This document shows, in pieces, positions 8,343 to 16,150 of a DNA stretch of 64,000 bases. Origin of the DNA: Edaphobacter sp. 4G125 (GTDB taxonomy: Bacteria; Acidobacteriota; Terriglobia; Terriglobales; Acidobacteriaceae); NCBI RefSeq assembly GCF_014274685.1, contig NZ_CP060393.1, positions 1,361,501 through 1,425,500 of the forward strand. Direction: 5' to 3'. The notes below the pieces were generated by a model that saw only the letters and a list, made by a program, of their open reading frames with translations, was not told the origin of the DNA and made no database searches. Both the position numbers and the translations under genes were made by a program. Positions within the stretch are counted from its first letter, which is position 1. Each line of letters opens with the position of its first letter.

Positions 8343-8939
8343 TTACAGTAGCCCCTTCGTACTCGGTAGAATCTCTGCCATCCTCTCATCGCGCGAGCAG
8401 GCTCCGCGCAGGGCGCGGGCGAAGGCTTTGAAGATTGCTTCGATCTTATGGTGGTTGGAGCGGCCGTACATCGTCTTGACGTGGACGTTGGCCTTGGCTC
8501 CGCGGGCGAAGCCGTCGAAGAAGTCGGCGAGCAGCTCGGACTGGAAGTCCCCCACCAGGCGCACCTTCACTTTGTCGTCGACGACGTAGGCGACGCGGCC
8601 CGAGAGATCGACGGCGGCGACGGCGAGCGTTTCGTCCATTGCCATGACGAAGTAGCCCGCGCGCAGGATGCCCTTCTTGTCGCCGAGTGCTTTGTTGAAC
8701 GCCTCGCCCAGCGCGATGCCCACGTCTTCGACGGTGTGGTGCTGGTCGACGTCGAGGTCGCCGTTGCAGGTGAGCGTGAGGCCGAAGCCGCCGTGGCGGG
8801 TGAAGAGCTCGAGCATGTGGTCGAAGAAGCGGATGCCTGTCGTGACCTTGTAGACGCCGGTTCCGTCGATGTTGAGCTTCAGGGCAATCTTGGTCTCGGT
8901 GGTGTCGCGCTTAATTATTGCGGTGCGTGCTTTTGGCAT
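8343..8939 (-). CDS. hisB: Imidazoleglycerol-phosphate dehydratase HisB
   Basis: This manganese enzyme dehydrates imidazole glycerol phosphate to imidazole acetol phosphate. At 198 residues it is the monofunctional form, without the N-terminal phosphatase of enteric HisB. Metal-binding motifs [31 protein letters not shown] and [14 protein letters not shown] are all present, as is MDETLA. The ATG at 8939 gives the usual RxTxET N-terminus (RDTTETKI). Because HisB lacks a phosphatase domain, histidinol-phosphate phosphatase must be encoded elsewhere. Confidence 0.95.
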   Translation of the reverse strand: MPKARTAIIKRDTTETKIALKLNIDGTGVYKVTTGIRFFDHMLELFTRHGGFGLTLTCNGDLDVDQHHTVEDVGIALGEAFNKALGDKKGILRAGYFVMAMDETLAVAAVDLSGRVAYVVDDKVKVRLVGDFQSELLADFFDGFARGAKANVHVKTMYGRSNHHKIEAIFKAFARALRGACSRDERMAEILPSTKGLL

Positions 8940-8948
8940 TCTTTCCCT

Positions 8949-9011
8949 CAGGGGCTAAAGTCCCTTTCATTTCAGCTTTCTGATGGCACGGCTAAAGCCG
9001 TGCCCTTAACA
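8949..9011. repeat. Double-palindrome REP-like element, copy B
   Basis: CAGGGGCTAAAGTCCCT (8949-8965) is followed by the perfect palindrome GGCACGGCTAAAGCCGTGCC (8985-9004) and CTTAACA, with the same order and spacing as copy A. It lies between hisC and hisB, inside the operon, so it is transcribed and can form two hairpins in the mRNA. Confidence 0.8.
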
Positions 9012-9071
9012 AAACCAGATGATCTAAAACAAACTTCGCCAAACGGTGTCTTTCTCTAGCTTAGTTCCATC

Positions 9072-10169
9072 CTAAAACTCGGACTTCCAGCCGATCTCAT
9101 CAAGCGATGCCTTGAGCGCTTCGAGGCCGCGCGTGACGTGCTCGCCGATTCCAATCGTGATGCGAACGTAACCATCGCAGCCGGGGTCGGTAGAGCGGTC
9201 GCGCAGCAGTATGCCGCGTTTGCGCATTGCAGCGACGAGCTCTCTGTGGAGCGGGCCGATTTTCATCAGCACGAAGTTGGCGGCGCTGGGGAAGTAATGC
9301 ACGCCCAGCTCGTCGAGGCCACCCATCATGCGTTCGCGCCCGATGCGAATCTGTTCGGCGTACCAGGTGATGTAGGCATCGTCTTCGATGGCAGCCGTGA
9401 GACAGTCAAGCGCTACGCCGTTGACGTTGTATGGCGACGAGACCTTGTGCAAGTAGCCAATGAGTTCGGGGCTTCCAGCGAGCATTCCGATGCGAAGGTT
9501 TGCAAGACCGTATGCCTTGGAGAAGGTACGGGCGACGATGAGGTTCGGCGTGGTGGCAAGGTCGTTGAGCACAGTTTCGCCGTGGAAGTGAAAGTAAGCC
9601 TCATCCACCAGGACAACAGCGTGGGGAGCGGCATTGGCGATGGCCAGAATCTCAGAGCGGCCGACGGTGGCTCCCGTGGGATTGTTGGGAGAGACTATAA
9701 CGATTAGCTTGGTGCGTTCATTGATGGCGGCGAGAAATCGCTCGAAAGGGAACTGCAGCGTCTCGTCAGCCTGCACTTTGACCAAGTGACGAGTCATCAT
9801 GGAGATGGAAACGTCGTACATGAAAAACGACGGGGGAGCGATGATTGCTTCATCTTCGGGTTCGAGAAATGCGCAACAAACCAGATGAATCGCTTCATCG
9901 ACTCCATTGGTCAAAAGAAGCTGATTTGACGGGAGGCCGAGGTGCGCGGCGACCTGGCGCTCAACCGGTTCACGCTCAGGATAGACCGTCAGTCGTTCGG
10001 CAGGGATCTGCTTGAGGCGGTCCATCACGACCGGCGATGGCGCAAGCGTGTTCTCGTTGAAGTCGAGGCGGAGTGCGTTGTCACGCCCGGCAAGCGGAGG
10101 GTGATACTCGGGCATCTCGAGGATGAGGCGGCGCGGCTTGACGGTGACCTTGCTCGTAGGTGTGCTCAT
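9072..10169 (-). CDS. hisC: Histidinol-phosphate aminotransferase HisC
   Basis: HisC is a class I/II PLP aminotransferase that converts imidazole acetol phosphate and glutamate to histidinol phosphate. Visible elements are RLDFNENTLAPSP at the N-terminus, LTNGVDEAIHLV, the substrate region SPNNPTGATV, VLVDEAYFHF (Asp contacting the PLP ring), and ARTFSKAYGLANLRIGM carrying the Schiff-base lysine. RITIGIGEH near the C-terminus has the carboxylate-binding Arg. Length 365 is normal. Its ATG overlaps the hisD stop by four bases (ATGA type), indicating translational coupling. Confidence 0.94.
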   Translation of the reverse strand: MSTPTSKVTVKPRRLILEMPEYHPPLAGRDNALRLDFNENTLAPSPVVMDRLKQIPAERLTVYPEREPVERQVAAHLGLPSNQLLLTNGVDEAIHLVCCAFLEPEDEAIIAPPSFFMYDVSISMMTRHLVKVQADETLQFPFERFLAAINERTKLIVIVSPNNPTGATVGRSEILAIANAAPHAVVLVDEAYFHFHGETVLNDLATTPNLIVARTFSKAYGLANLRIGMLAGSPELIGYLHKVSSPYNVNGVALDCLTAAIEDDAYITWYAEQIRIGRERMMGGLDELGVHYFPSAANFVLMKIGPLHRELVAAMRKRGILLRDRSTDPGCDGYVRITIGIGEHVTRGLEALKASLDEIGWKSEF

Positions 10170-11437
10170 CGGGTGGACCTCATTCTGACGCTGACGCTTC
10201 GGGCGTGGCCTGTGAGGCCTTCGGCGGTGGCCAGTGCGATGGCATGCGGGCCTAGTTTCCCGAGGCCCTTGCGAGTGTACTCCTGCACGGTGATGACCTT
10301 AACGAAGTCCATTACACTGAGGCCCCCACGGACGCGACCGACGCGGCCGGTAGGAAGAACATGGTTCGGGCCGGAGATGTAGTCGCCCATCGACTGCGGA
10401 GCGTAATCGCCTACGAAGACGGAGCCAGCGTTCTGGACCCATTTGAGATCGGCGGCAGAATCGACGGTGAGGTGCTCCGGAGCAAGACGGTTGGTCAGAT
10501 CACGGGCCTCGGCAATCGTTTTGGTGATAAAGATGGCGCCTTGTGCGGTCAAAGACTGTTTTGCGAGCTTATTGTCCTTGGCCTGAAGTTTGACCTCGGT
10601 CGCAACTTCTTTCGCGAGGACTTCGTTGCTGGTAATTAGAACGGCGAGTGTCTCGGGGTCGTGCTCGGCCTGGGCGACGAGGTCGGCAGCGATGCCAGGA
10701 GCGTAACCTTGATCACTCGTCACGACGATCTCCGTGGGGCCGGCGGGCATGTCGATACCGCACTCGGTGGAGACGAGTTGCTTGGCCGCAGTGACAAAGA
10801 GATTGCCGGGGCCAACGATCTTATTAACTGGCTGCATCAAGGCGGTGCCGTAAGCAAGCGCGGCGATGGCCTGGGCTCCGCCGATGCGATAGAACTCGTT
10901 GACTCCGGCGAGGTAGGCGGCGGCGAGTGTCTCTCGTGCTGGTTTGGGAGAGCAGACGACGATCCGTTCCACTCCGGCGACCTGAGCGGGAGTGACAGTC
11001 ATCAGCAACGTGGAGGGAAGGGGATAACGTCCGCCGGGGACGTAGCAACCTACCGAGCCGAGCGGACGAATGATCTGGCCGGTCTTGACTCCGTCGGCGG
11101 TGGAGATGCTCCACTCTTTCGGCAGCTGGGCTTCGGCGAAGGCGAGGATGTTGCCACGCGCGACCATCATGGCTGCCTGTAGCTCAGGAGCTGTAGCTTC
11201 CCACGCCGCCTGCATCTCTTCGCGGGTAACGAGAAGGGGTTGATTCTTCTTCAGGCTGTCGAACTTCGCGGCATATTTCTTGACTGCTGTGTCACCGCTC
11301 TTGCGAACATCTGCGAGGATGCGGCGAACGACAGGCTCAACCCGCGCAGTGCTGACTGCGCCACGCTGCTCAATAGAGGCGATCAGCGCAGCAGCGATCT
11401 TTGCGGTTCGGCCATAGGTTTTGACCAGCTTCATCAT
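10166..11437 (-). CDS. hisD: Histidinol dehydrogenase HisD
   Basis: HisD is a zinc-dependent NAD enzyme that oxidises histidinol twice to histidine, the last two steps of the pathway. The 423-residue product has GSVGCYVPGGRYPLPST, the nucleotide-binding IGGAQAIAALAYGT, GPGNLFVTAAKQLV, IDMPAGPTEIVV, and AQAEHDPE whose Gln and His bind zinc. APEHLTV and SGPNHVLPTG complete the active site. The start could be either of two adjacent ATGs (11437 or 11434). It overlaps hisC by four bases. A 141-base gap holding a dispersed repeat separates it from hisG. Confidence 0.95.
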   Translation of the reverse strand: MMKLVKTYGRTAKIAAALIASIEQRGAVSTARVEPVVRRILADVRKSGDTAVKKYAAKFDSLKKNQPLLVTREEMQAAWEATAPELQAAMMVARGNILAFAEAQLPKEWSISTADGVKTGQIIRPLGSVGCYVPGGRYPLPSTLLMTVTPAQVAGVERIVVCSPKPARETLAAAYLAGVNEFYRIGGAQAIAALAYGTALMQPVNKIVGPGNLFVTAAKQLVSTECGIDMPAGPTEIVVTSDQGYAPGIAADLVAQAEHDPETLAVLITSNEVLAKEVATEVKLQAKDNKLAKQSLTAQGAIFITKTIAEARDLTNRLAPEHLTVDSAADLKWVQNAGSVFVGDYAPQSMGDYISGPNHVLPTGRVGRVRGGLSVMDFVKVITVQEYTRKGLGKLGPHAIALATAEGLTGHARSVSVRMRSTR

Positions 11438-11494
11438 GGCTCCAGTATTGCTGCTCGTGTTGAATCGAAGCTTACATTGTGCTGACCAAGGGAA

Positions 11495-11543
11495 CCGCAG
11501 ATCCTTCGATTGCGCTCCCGTTGGTCGCTCCGCTCAGGATGAC
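11495..11543. repeat. Dispersed intergenic repeat inside the his operon
   Basis: CCGCAGATCCTTCG (11495-11508) and CGCTCAGGATGAC (11531-11543) bracket a short GC-rich core. It is the same family as at 5525-5562 and 60426-60528 and lies in the hisG-hisD gap. Confidence 0.55.
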
Positions 11544-11578
11544 ACGATACAAAGATGCCGTATTCGGCATAACAAGCG

Positions 11579-12460
11579 TTATAAAACGACTTTGCTCAAC
11601 GGATATTCGACGATGCCGGTGGCTCCGACGGATTTCAGCTTCGGAATCACGTCGCGGACTTCGGCCTCATCGAGAATAGTATTGAGGGCAACCCACTGTT
11701 CATCGCTGAGCTGAGAGATCGTTGGCGAGTTGAGAGCAGGAAGCACCGCGAGCACGAGGTGCAGGTCCGCCCTCTTGGCATTGAGCATCAGACCGACTCG
11801 ACCCTGAGCGGCGATGGCAGCGTTGAGCATGAGCGAGATGTTGTTGATCTTCGCCTTCTTCCAGTCATCTTGCCAGGCGGCCTTATTGGCGATGAGCTGT
11901 GTCTCGCTCTCCATCAGGGTCTCGATGATGCGCAGGCGGTTGGCGCGTAACGAGCTTCCCGTCTCGGTGACTTCGACAATGGCGTCGGCAAGCGTTGGAG
12001 GCTTCACCTCGGTGGCGCCCCAGCTGAACTCGACCTTGACGGGGATGTTTTTGGACGCAAAGTAGCGCTTGGTGAACTCCACCAGTTCGGTGGCGATGAT
12101 CTTGCCGGCGAGGTCTTCAGGCTTCTGGAAAGGAGAGTCCTCCGGAACAGCGAGCACCCACTTTACCTTCTGGCGACTCTGCTTCGAGTAGGTGAGGCTG
12201 GTGACGTATTCCACGTCGGTCTCGTTCTCAAGCACCCAGTCATTTCCGGTAAGGCCGGCGTCCAATGCACCATGCTCGACGTAGCGCGCCATCTCCTGGG
12301 CTCGAACGAGCATGCACTCAATCTCGGGATCGTCGATGGTTGGAAAATAGCTGCGGCCATTGGCGAAGATCTGCCATCCTGCACGCTGGAAGAGCGCGAT
12401 GGTGGCGTCCTGCAGACTGCCTTTGGGGATACCGAGCTTCAGTTTCTTGATCGTGCTCAT
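11579..12460 (-). CDS. hisG: ATP phosphoribosyltransferase HisG, long form
   Basis: HisG condenses ATP with PRPP, the committed and feedback-inhibited first step of histidine synthesis. At 293 residues it is the long, hexameric form: catalytic lobes ([53 protein letters not shown] with the PRPP loop) followed by a C-terminal ACT-like regulatory domain (about 215-293; [20 protein letters not shown]). The long form does not need HisZ. The ATG shares one base with the hisI stop (TAATG). The final residues after [14 protein letters not shown] are typical. Confidence 0.95.
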   Translation of the reverse strand: MSTIKKLKLGIPKGSLQDATIALFQRAGWQIFANGRSYFPTIDDPEIECMLVRAQEMARYVEHGALDAGLTGNDWVLENETDVEYVTSLTYSKQSRQKVKWVLAVPEDSPFQKPEDLAGKIIATELVEFTKRYFASKNIPVKVEFSWGATEVKPPTLADAIVEVTETGSSLRANRLRIIETLMESETQLIANKAAWQDDWKKAKINNISLMLNAAIAAQGRVGLMLNAKRADLHLVLAVLPALNSPTISQLSDEQWVALNTILDEAEVRDVIPKLKSVGATGIVEYPLSKVVL

Positions 12461-12801
12461 TAGTTCTTCTCCGTTTCGATCTTCTTGGTGAAGCAGCTTA
12501 CGGTGCCTTCGTGGCAGACCAGGCCATCGCCTTCGACCTCAACGCGAAAGAGCAGGGCGTCGTTGTCGCAGTCGGTCGAGGCTTCGATGATGCGCAGACG
12601 GTTTCCGCTGGTCTCGCCCTTCATCCACAGCTTGCTGCGGGTGCGACTCCAGAAAGTGACGAATCCTGTTTCCAGCGTCTTCTGGTAGCTGGTCTCGTTG
12701 AGAAAGCCCAGCATGAGCATCTCTCCGGTCTTGTAGTCCTGGACGATGCCTGGAACCAGGCCATCCATCTTGGCAAAGTCAATCTTTACTGCTTCTGACA
12801 T
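12460..12801 (-). CDS. hisI: Phosphoribosyl-AMP cyclohydrolase HisI
   Basis: HisI opens the adenine ring of PR-AMP, the third step of the pathway. The metal-binding and substrate elements are [17 protein letters not shown] and [14 protein letters not shown] with [16 protein letters not shown] chose the ATG at 12801 ([11 protein letters not shown], 113 residues, GGGAG upstream). An ATG 33 bases earlier lies too close to the attenuator terminator. It is monofunctional: the HisE pyrophosphohydrolase domain found fused in many bacteria is missing, and no hisE is seen in the window. It is the first structural gene after the leader. Confidence 0.94.
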   Translation of the reverse strand: MSEAVKIDFAKMDGLVPGIVQDYKTGEMLMLGFLNETSYQKTLETGFVTFWSRTRSKLWMKGETSGNRLRIIEASTDCDNDALLFRVEVEGDGLVCHEGTVSCFTKKIETEKN

Positions 12802-12835
12802 TCCGACATCTCCCGTTTCTTTTGTTTTGAACAAG

Positions 12836-12875
12836 AAAAAGCCCGCTCGCGGAGTGCGCGTTAGCGGGCTTTTTC
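12836..12875 (-). terminator. his attenuator terminator
   Basis: Read leftward, AGCCCGCT (12870-12863 side) and AGCGGGCT (12847-12840 side) pair in a GC-rich stem with an inner CGCG pairing, followed by TTTTTCTTG. It sits between the hisL stop (12898) and hisI (12801), the position expected for the attenuator of a leader-peptide-controlled his operon. Confidence 0.9.
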
Positions 12876-12897
12876 AGAATCCTGTGATCTGCGTTCG

Positions 12898-12984
12898 TTA
12901 CTTCGCAACACCGGACATAGCCGCCAACACGCTTTGCGCATGGTGATGGTGATGATACCCGTGATGGAGGTTCAGCGAACGCAT
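12898..12984 (-). CDS. hisL: his operon leader peptide HisL
   Basis: A 28-codon ORF starts at an ATG at 12984 and stops with TAA at 12900-12898. It opens MRSLNL and contains HHGYHHHHH, seven histidines in nine codons, then ends SGVAK. The stop is 23 bases before the terminator hairpin in front of hisI. This is the classical arrangement for ribosome-mediated attenuation: starved ribosomes stall at the His codons and the terminator fails to form. No clear ribosome-binding site precedes the ATG, and the predicted transcription start is only a few bases upstream, so the leader is probably translated as a leaderless mRNA. Confidence 0.9.
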   Translation of the reverse strand: MRSLNLHHGYHHHHHAQSVLAAMSGVAK

Positions 12985-12993
12985 CGCAGTTTC

Positions 12994-13022
12994 AGAGTAG
13001 CGTTGGTGCCGTCGGAAGTCAA
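12994..13022 (-). promoter_or_regulatory. his operon promoter
   Basis: Read leftward, TTGACT (13022-13017), a 17-base spacer and TACTCT (12999-12994) form a good sigma-70 promoter. Transcription would start near 12987, at most a few bases before the hisL ATG at 12984. Confidence 0.8.
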
Positions 13023-13119
13023 CTATGGCGGGAGATTTCCTGATTGACGCCGTTCTTCGACTCTCGTAGTCTTCCGGTGGAACTGCTGTCCACCCCTAGT
13101 GCAAGGAGCTGAATCCACT

Positions 13120-13446
13120 ATGCGCATCTTTCGAAAGACCCTTCTGGCGGCATCGCTTTTGTTAACACTTCCTCTCACCCTGACCGCGCAGAAGGCTGCT
13201 ACGACCAAGGCTTCGACGGCAAAATCTGCCCCGGCGGCGGCTACCCCGGACAATAAGCTCGATATCAACACCGCCACGGCGGACCAGCTGAAGGCCTTTT
13301 CTGGAATCGGCGAAGCCTACTCAAAGCGGATTATCGATGGGCGCCCGTATACGGCAAAGAATCAGCTGGTCTCTCGCGGCGTTCTGCCGGAGAACGTCTA
13401 TAACAAGATCAAGGACTCTATCATCGCCAGCAAACCGAAGAAGTAG
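13120..13446 (+). CDS. ComEA-like secreted helix-hairpin-helix protein
   Basis: The 108-residue product has a signal peptide (MRIFRKTLLAASLLLTLPLTLTAQ) and an Ala/Thr/Lys-rich linker. A single ComEA-type double helix-hairpin-helix domain follows (about 50-100): KLDINTATADQLKAFSGIGEAYSKRII, then NQLVSRGVLPENVYNKI. Such proteins bind DNA non-specifically in the periplasm and take part in DNA uptake in competent bacteria; no other competence gene is near, so this role is inferred. The ATG at 13120 has AAGGAGCT upstream. The gene is divergent from the his operon, with 97 bases between its start and the his -35. Confidence 0.82.
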   Translation: MRIFRKTLLAASLLLTLPLTLTAQKAATTKASTAKSAPAAATPDNKLDINTATADQLKAFSGIGEAYSKRIIDGRPYTAKNQLVSRGVLPENVYNKIKDSIIASKPKK

Positions 13447-13474
13447 GCAAGAATAGATCTTTCTGATTAACCAG

Positions 13475-13506
13475 GGCTGGCTGCTACTATGCAGCCAGCC
13501 TTTTTC
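13475..13506 (+). terminator. Intrinsic terminator after the comEA-like gene
   Basis: GGCTGGCTGC-TACTAT-GCAGCCAGCC forms a perfect 10-bp stem followed by TTTTTCTC. It ends only about five bases before the next ATG (13511). Confidence 0.9.
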
Positions 13507-13510
13507 TCTT

Positions 13511-16150
13511 ATGTGGCAACGATCTGCACGTCTGCAATACATATTTCTGGCGCTGGTGGCAGCGTTGGCGCTAACGCACGTCTATCTCGGCATTCAGAAC
13601 ACTTACCAAAATCTTGCGAACGGACAACTTCGCTCCAGGCTTCCTTTTTATGACAGCTATTATGGGCCGTTTGTTGCTCATGTAAATCCGGAGGGAAGGG
13701 CAGCAGGGCTTGAGAATGGAGACCCTGTTCTTGCAGTCAATCAGCGTCCATACAGCGGAGGCATCGTCCTTTTGCAGGCGGTCCGCAGCAGCCAACCTGG
13801 TCAGCCTCTGGAGATTACCTACCGCAGGGGAGAATCTTCTGCCGTGCTTGCATCGGTTGTTTTGCGCGCAGAACGCGATGCTCCTTCTTCGATGGTCGCA
13901 TGGGTGCTTCACTTCGCTTTTCTGCTAATCGCTCTGCTCTGTCTGCTGGTCGGCATCTATGTTGTCTTTGCCCGGCCTCACAGCTTGAATGCGTGGCTGA
14001 TCCTTGGCATTCTCGCTTATTTCGATCCGCTGTTTATCGATGCATCTCAACTTAGCGGATCGCTGAGACTGGTCGCCCAGGTGTGGAGCGATCTTGCGCA
14101 GACCGCGATGCCTCTCTGCCTGATGTCGTTTGGGATTTATTTTCCGGAGCGATCGTCGATCGACGTCCGTTTTCCCTGGATTAAATGGGTGATCGCGATC
14201 CCGATTCTGATCCTGTTTCCGACGGACCTTCTCTACATCTATGGGCATGGATACAATTTTGCGGCTTCTGCATGGCTGGATCCCTGGTTCTACCGGATTG
14301 CGATCGTGGAGGATGTCTTTGCCGCGCTCGCCATCTCCTGTTTCTTCCTTTTTCTGGCGCCTAAGCTGGTGCAGAGCAGGGGAGACGCGCGTCGTCGTCT
14401 CCGCATTCTTTATTTTGGGTCCTTCATTGGACTGACGCCTGCATTTGTCCTATTCCTTGTTTCCCTGATTCGGAAATCGGATTTTGGCCAGGACATCAGC
14501 AACTGGATCATGGTTCCAGTGCTGGCTGTCCTGCTGCTTTTTCCGATTTCACTGGCCTATGTTGTTGTGGTTCAGCGGGCGATGGATCTTCGCCTGCTGA
14601 TTCGCCAGGGAACGAAGTATTTCTTTGCACGTAGCACGATCTTTGTGGCATCCATCCTCCTGGCCGGATGGATGTCCTATGCACTCAGCCTCTTTTTATC
14701 GAGTGCGAGTCATCGCCACCCGATGGACTTCGTTCGTATCTTTGCGATCATCGGCTTATTTTTTTTCTTTCGCTTTGTTCTCTCCAGACGCCTGCAGCAG
14801 CGTATTGATCAGAAGTTCTTTCGTGAAGCCTACTCCTCTGAGCAAGTGCTTTCCGAGCTTTCTGAAGAGGCCCGTAATTTCACTGAGGTCGAACCTCTGC
14901 TGCACACCATTACACAGCGGATTAGCGATACATTGCACATTGATCGGATTGCGGTCTTTCTTCATGCGGGAGATCACTATCGTCTGCAACTCGCTACTGG
15001 CATTCCTGTCACAAGTTCCATGATGCCTCCCATTCTGGGGTCGCTTTCTCTGGCCGAAACTTCGGCGACGATTACGAACCTTACTCGCGGGCGCGCCCCT
15101 GCGACGATCTACCGCGATGATCCATCGAGCTGGCTGCTTGAGGCCACCGAAACGGAACGGACAGCACTGAACGATCTCTCCGCGGAACTGCTGGTTCCAC
15201 TGCCGGGGCGCAAAAAGCTGGCTGGAGTGATGGCTCTTGGGCCGAAACGCTCGGAAGAACCTTATACGAGGATGGATAAACAACTACTGCAATCCGTGGC
15301 TACCCAGGCAGGTCTGGCGCTTGAGAATGCGGAGCTTTTGGAGAGCCTGAGCAGCGAGATTGCGCATCGCGAAAGAGTTTCGCGTGAGATTGAGATCGCC
15401 CGCGAGGTTCAGGAACGCCTCTTCCCGCAGGGATCTCCCCGGATCGAAGGAGTCGACTTGGCGGGGTTTTGCCGTCCAGCGCAGGTTGTAGGAGGGGATT
15501 ACTTTGACTTCTTCCTTTTGTCCGGGAGTCCGGTTACTTCAAGTGAGCCTAGTAACGAGAGAGCGCGACTGGCGCTGGCATTAGGCGACATCTCGGGCAA
15601 GGGAATCTCTGCGGCTCTGTTGATGGCAAGTCTTCGGGCTAGTCTCCGCAGTGCGGCACAACTGCAACCCGGTGATCTGGCAACGCTCATGAATCACGTC
15701 AACCGGTTGGTCTATGAGTCCTCCACGGCGAACCGCTACGCGACCTTCTTTTATGCAGAGTATGATCCGCATCTCCGCCGGTTGACGTATGTGAATGCCG
15801 GGCATAATCCGCCGGCCATTCTTCGTGGAGAGACGGTTTTGCGGCTTGAAGCGACTGGTACTGTAATCGGGCTTCTTCCCGATACCGATTACACTTGCGG
15901 GAATATCTATCTTCAGCCAGGCGATGTATTTCTTGCCTTTACCGATGGAATCTCGGAGGCGATGAATGCGGCAGATGAGGAGTGGGGCGAAGACTGCATG
16001 ATCGATGCTGCGCGAGCATTGCTGCGCCATCCGGACTGCATTATCACGGCAGACCAGTTGCTGCAATGCATCTTTCAAGAGGCGGATCGTTTTACCGCAG
16101 GTGCACCGCAGCACGATGACATGACCTTGCTGGTTTGTATGATTCGCTGA
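13511..16150 (+). CDS. Membrane PDZ-GAF-SpoIIE PP2C-type phosphatase
   Basis: The 879-residue protein has an N-terminal membrane anchor and a PDZ-like domain (about 50-120, PFVAHVNPEGRAAGLENGDPVLAVN). Seven or eight membrane helices follow (about 125-430), then a GAF domain (about 460-600) and a C-terminal SpoIIE/RsbU phosphatase (about 630-879). EIEIAREVQERLFP, VGGDYFDF, GDISGKGISAALLMA, FTDGISEAMN and HDDMTLL show the metal-binding residues are intact. It probably dephosphorylates an anti-sigma-factor antagonist in response to an envelope signal, but no such partner is nearby. The ATG has no ribosome-binding site because a terminator lies directly upstream. Confidence 0.88.
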   Translation: MWQRSARLQYIFLALVAALALTHVYLGIQNTYQNLANGQLRSRLPFYDSYYGPFVAHVNPEGRAAGLENGDPVLAVNQRPYSGGIVLLQAVRSSQPGQPLEITYRRGESSAVLASVVLRAERDAPSSMVAWVLHFAFLLIALLCLLVGIYVVFARPHSLNAWLILGILAYFDPLFIDASQLSGSLRLVAQVWSDLAQTAMPLCLMSFGIYFPERSSIDVRFPWIKWVIAIPILILFPTDLLYIYGHGYNFAASAWLDPWFYRIAIVEDVFAALAISCFFLFLAPKLVQSRGDARRRLRILYFGSFIGLTPAFVLFLVSLIRKSDFGQDISNWIMVPVLAVLLLFPISLAYVVVVQRAMDLRLLIRQGTKYFFARSTIFVASILLAGWMSYALSLFLSSASHRHPMDFVRIFAIIGLFFFFRFVLSRRLQQRIDQKFFREAYSSEQVLSELSEEARNFTEVEPLLHTITQRISDTLHIDRIAVFLHAGDHYRLQLATGIPVTSSMMPPILGSLSLAETSATITNLTRGRAPATIYRDDPSSWLLEATETERTALNDLSAELLVPLPGRKKLAGVMALGPKRSEEPYTRMDKQLLQSVATQAGLALENAELLESLSSEIAHRERVSREIEIAREVQERLFPQGSPRIEGVDLAGFCRPAQVVGGDYFDFFLLSGSPVTSSEPSNERARLALALGDISGKGISAALLMASLRASLRSAAQLQPGDLATLMNHVNRLVYESSTANRYATFFYAEYDPHLRRLTYVNAGHNPPAILRGETVLRLEATGTVIGLLPDTDYTCGNIYLQPGDVFLAFTDGISEAMNAADEEWGEDCMIDAARALLRHPDCIITADQLLQCIFQEADRFTAGAPQHDDMTLLVCMIR

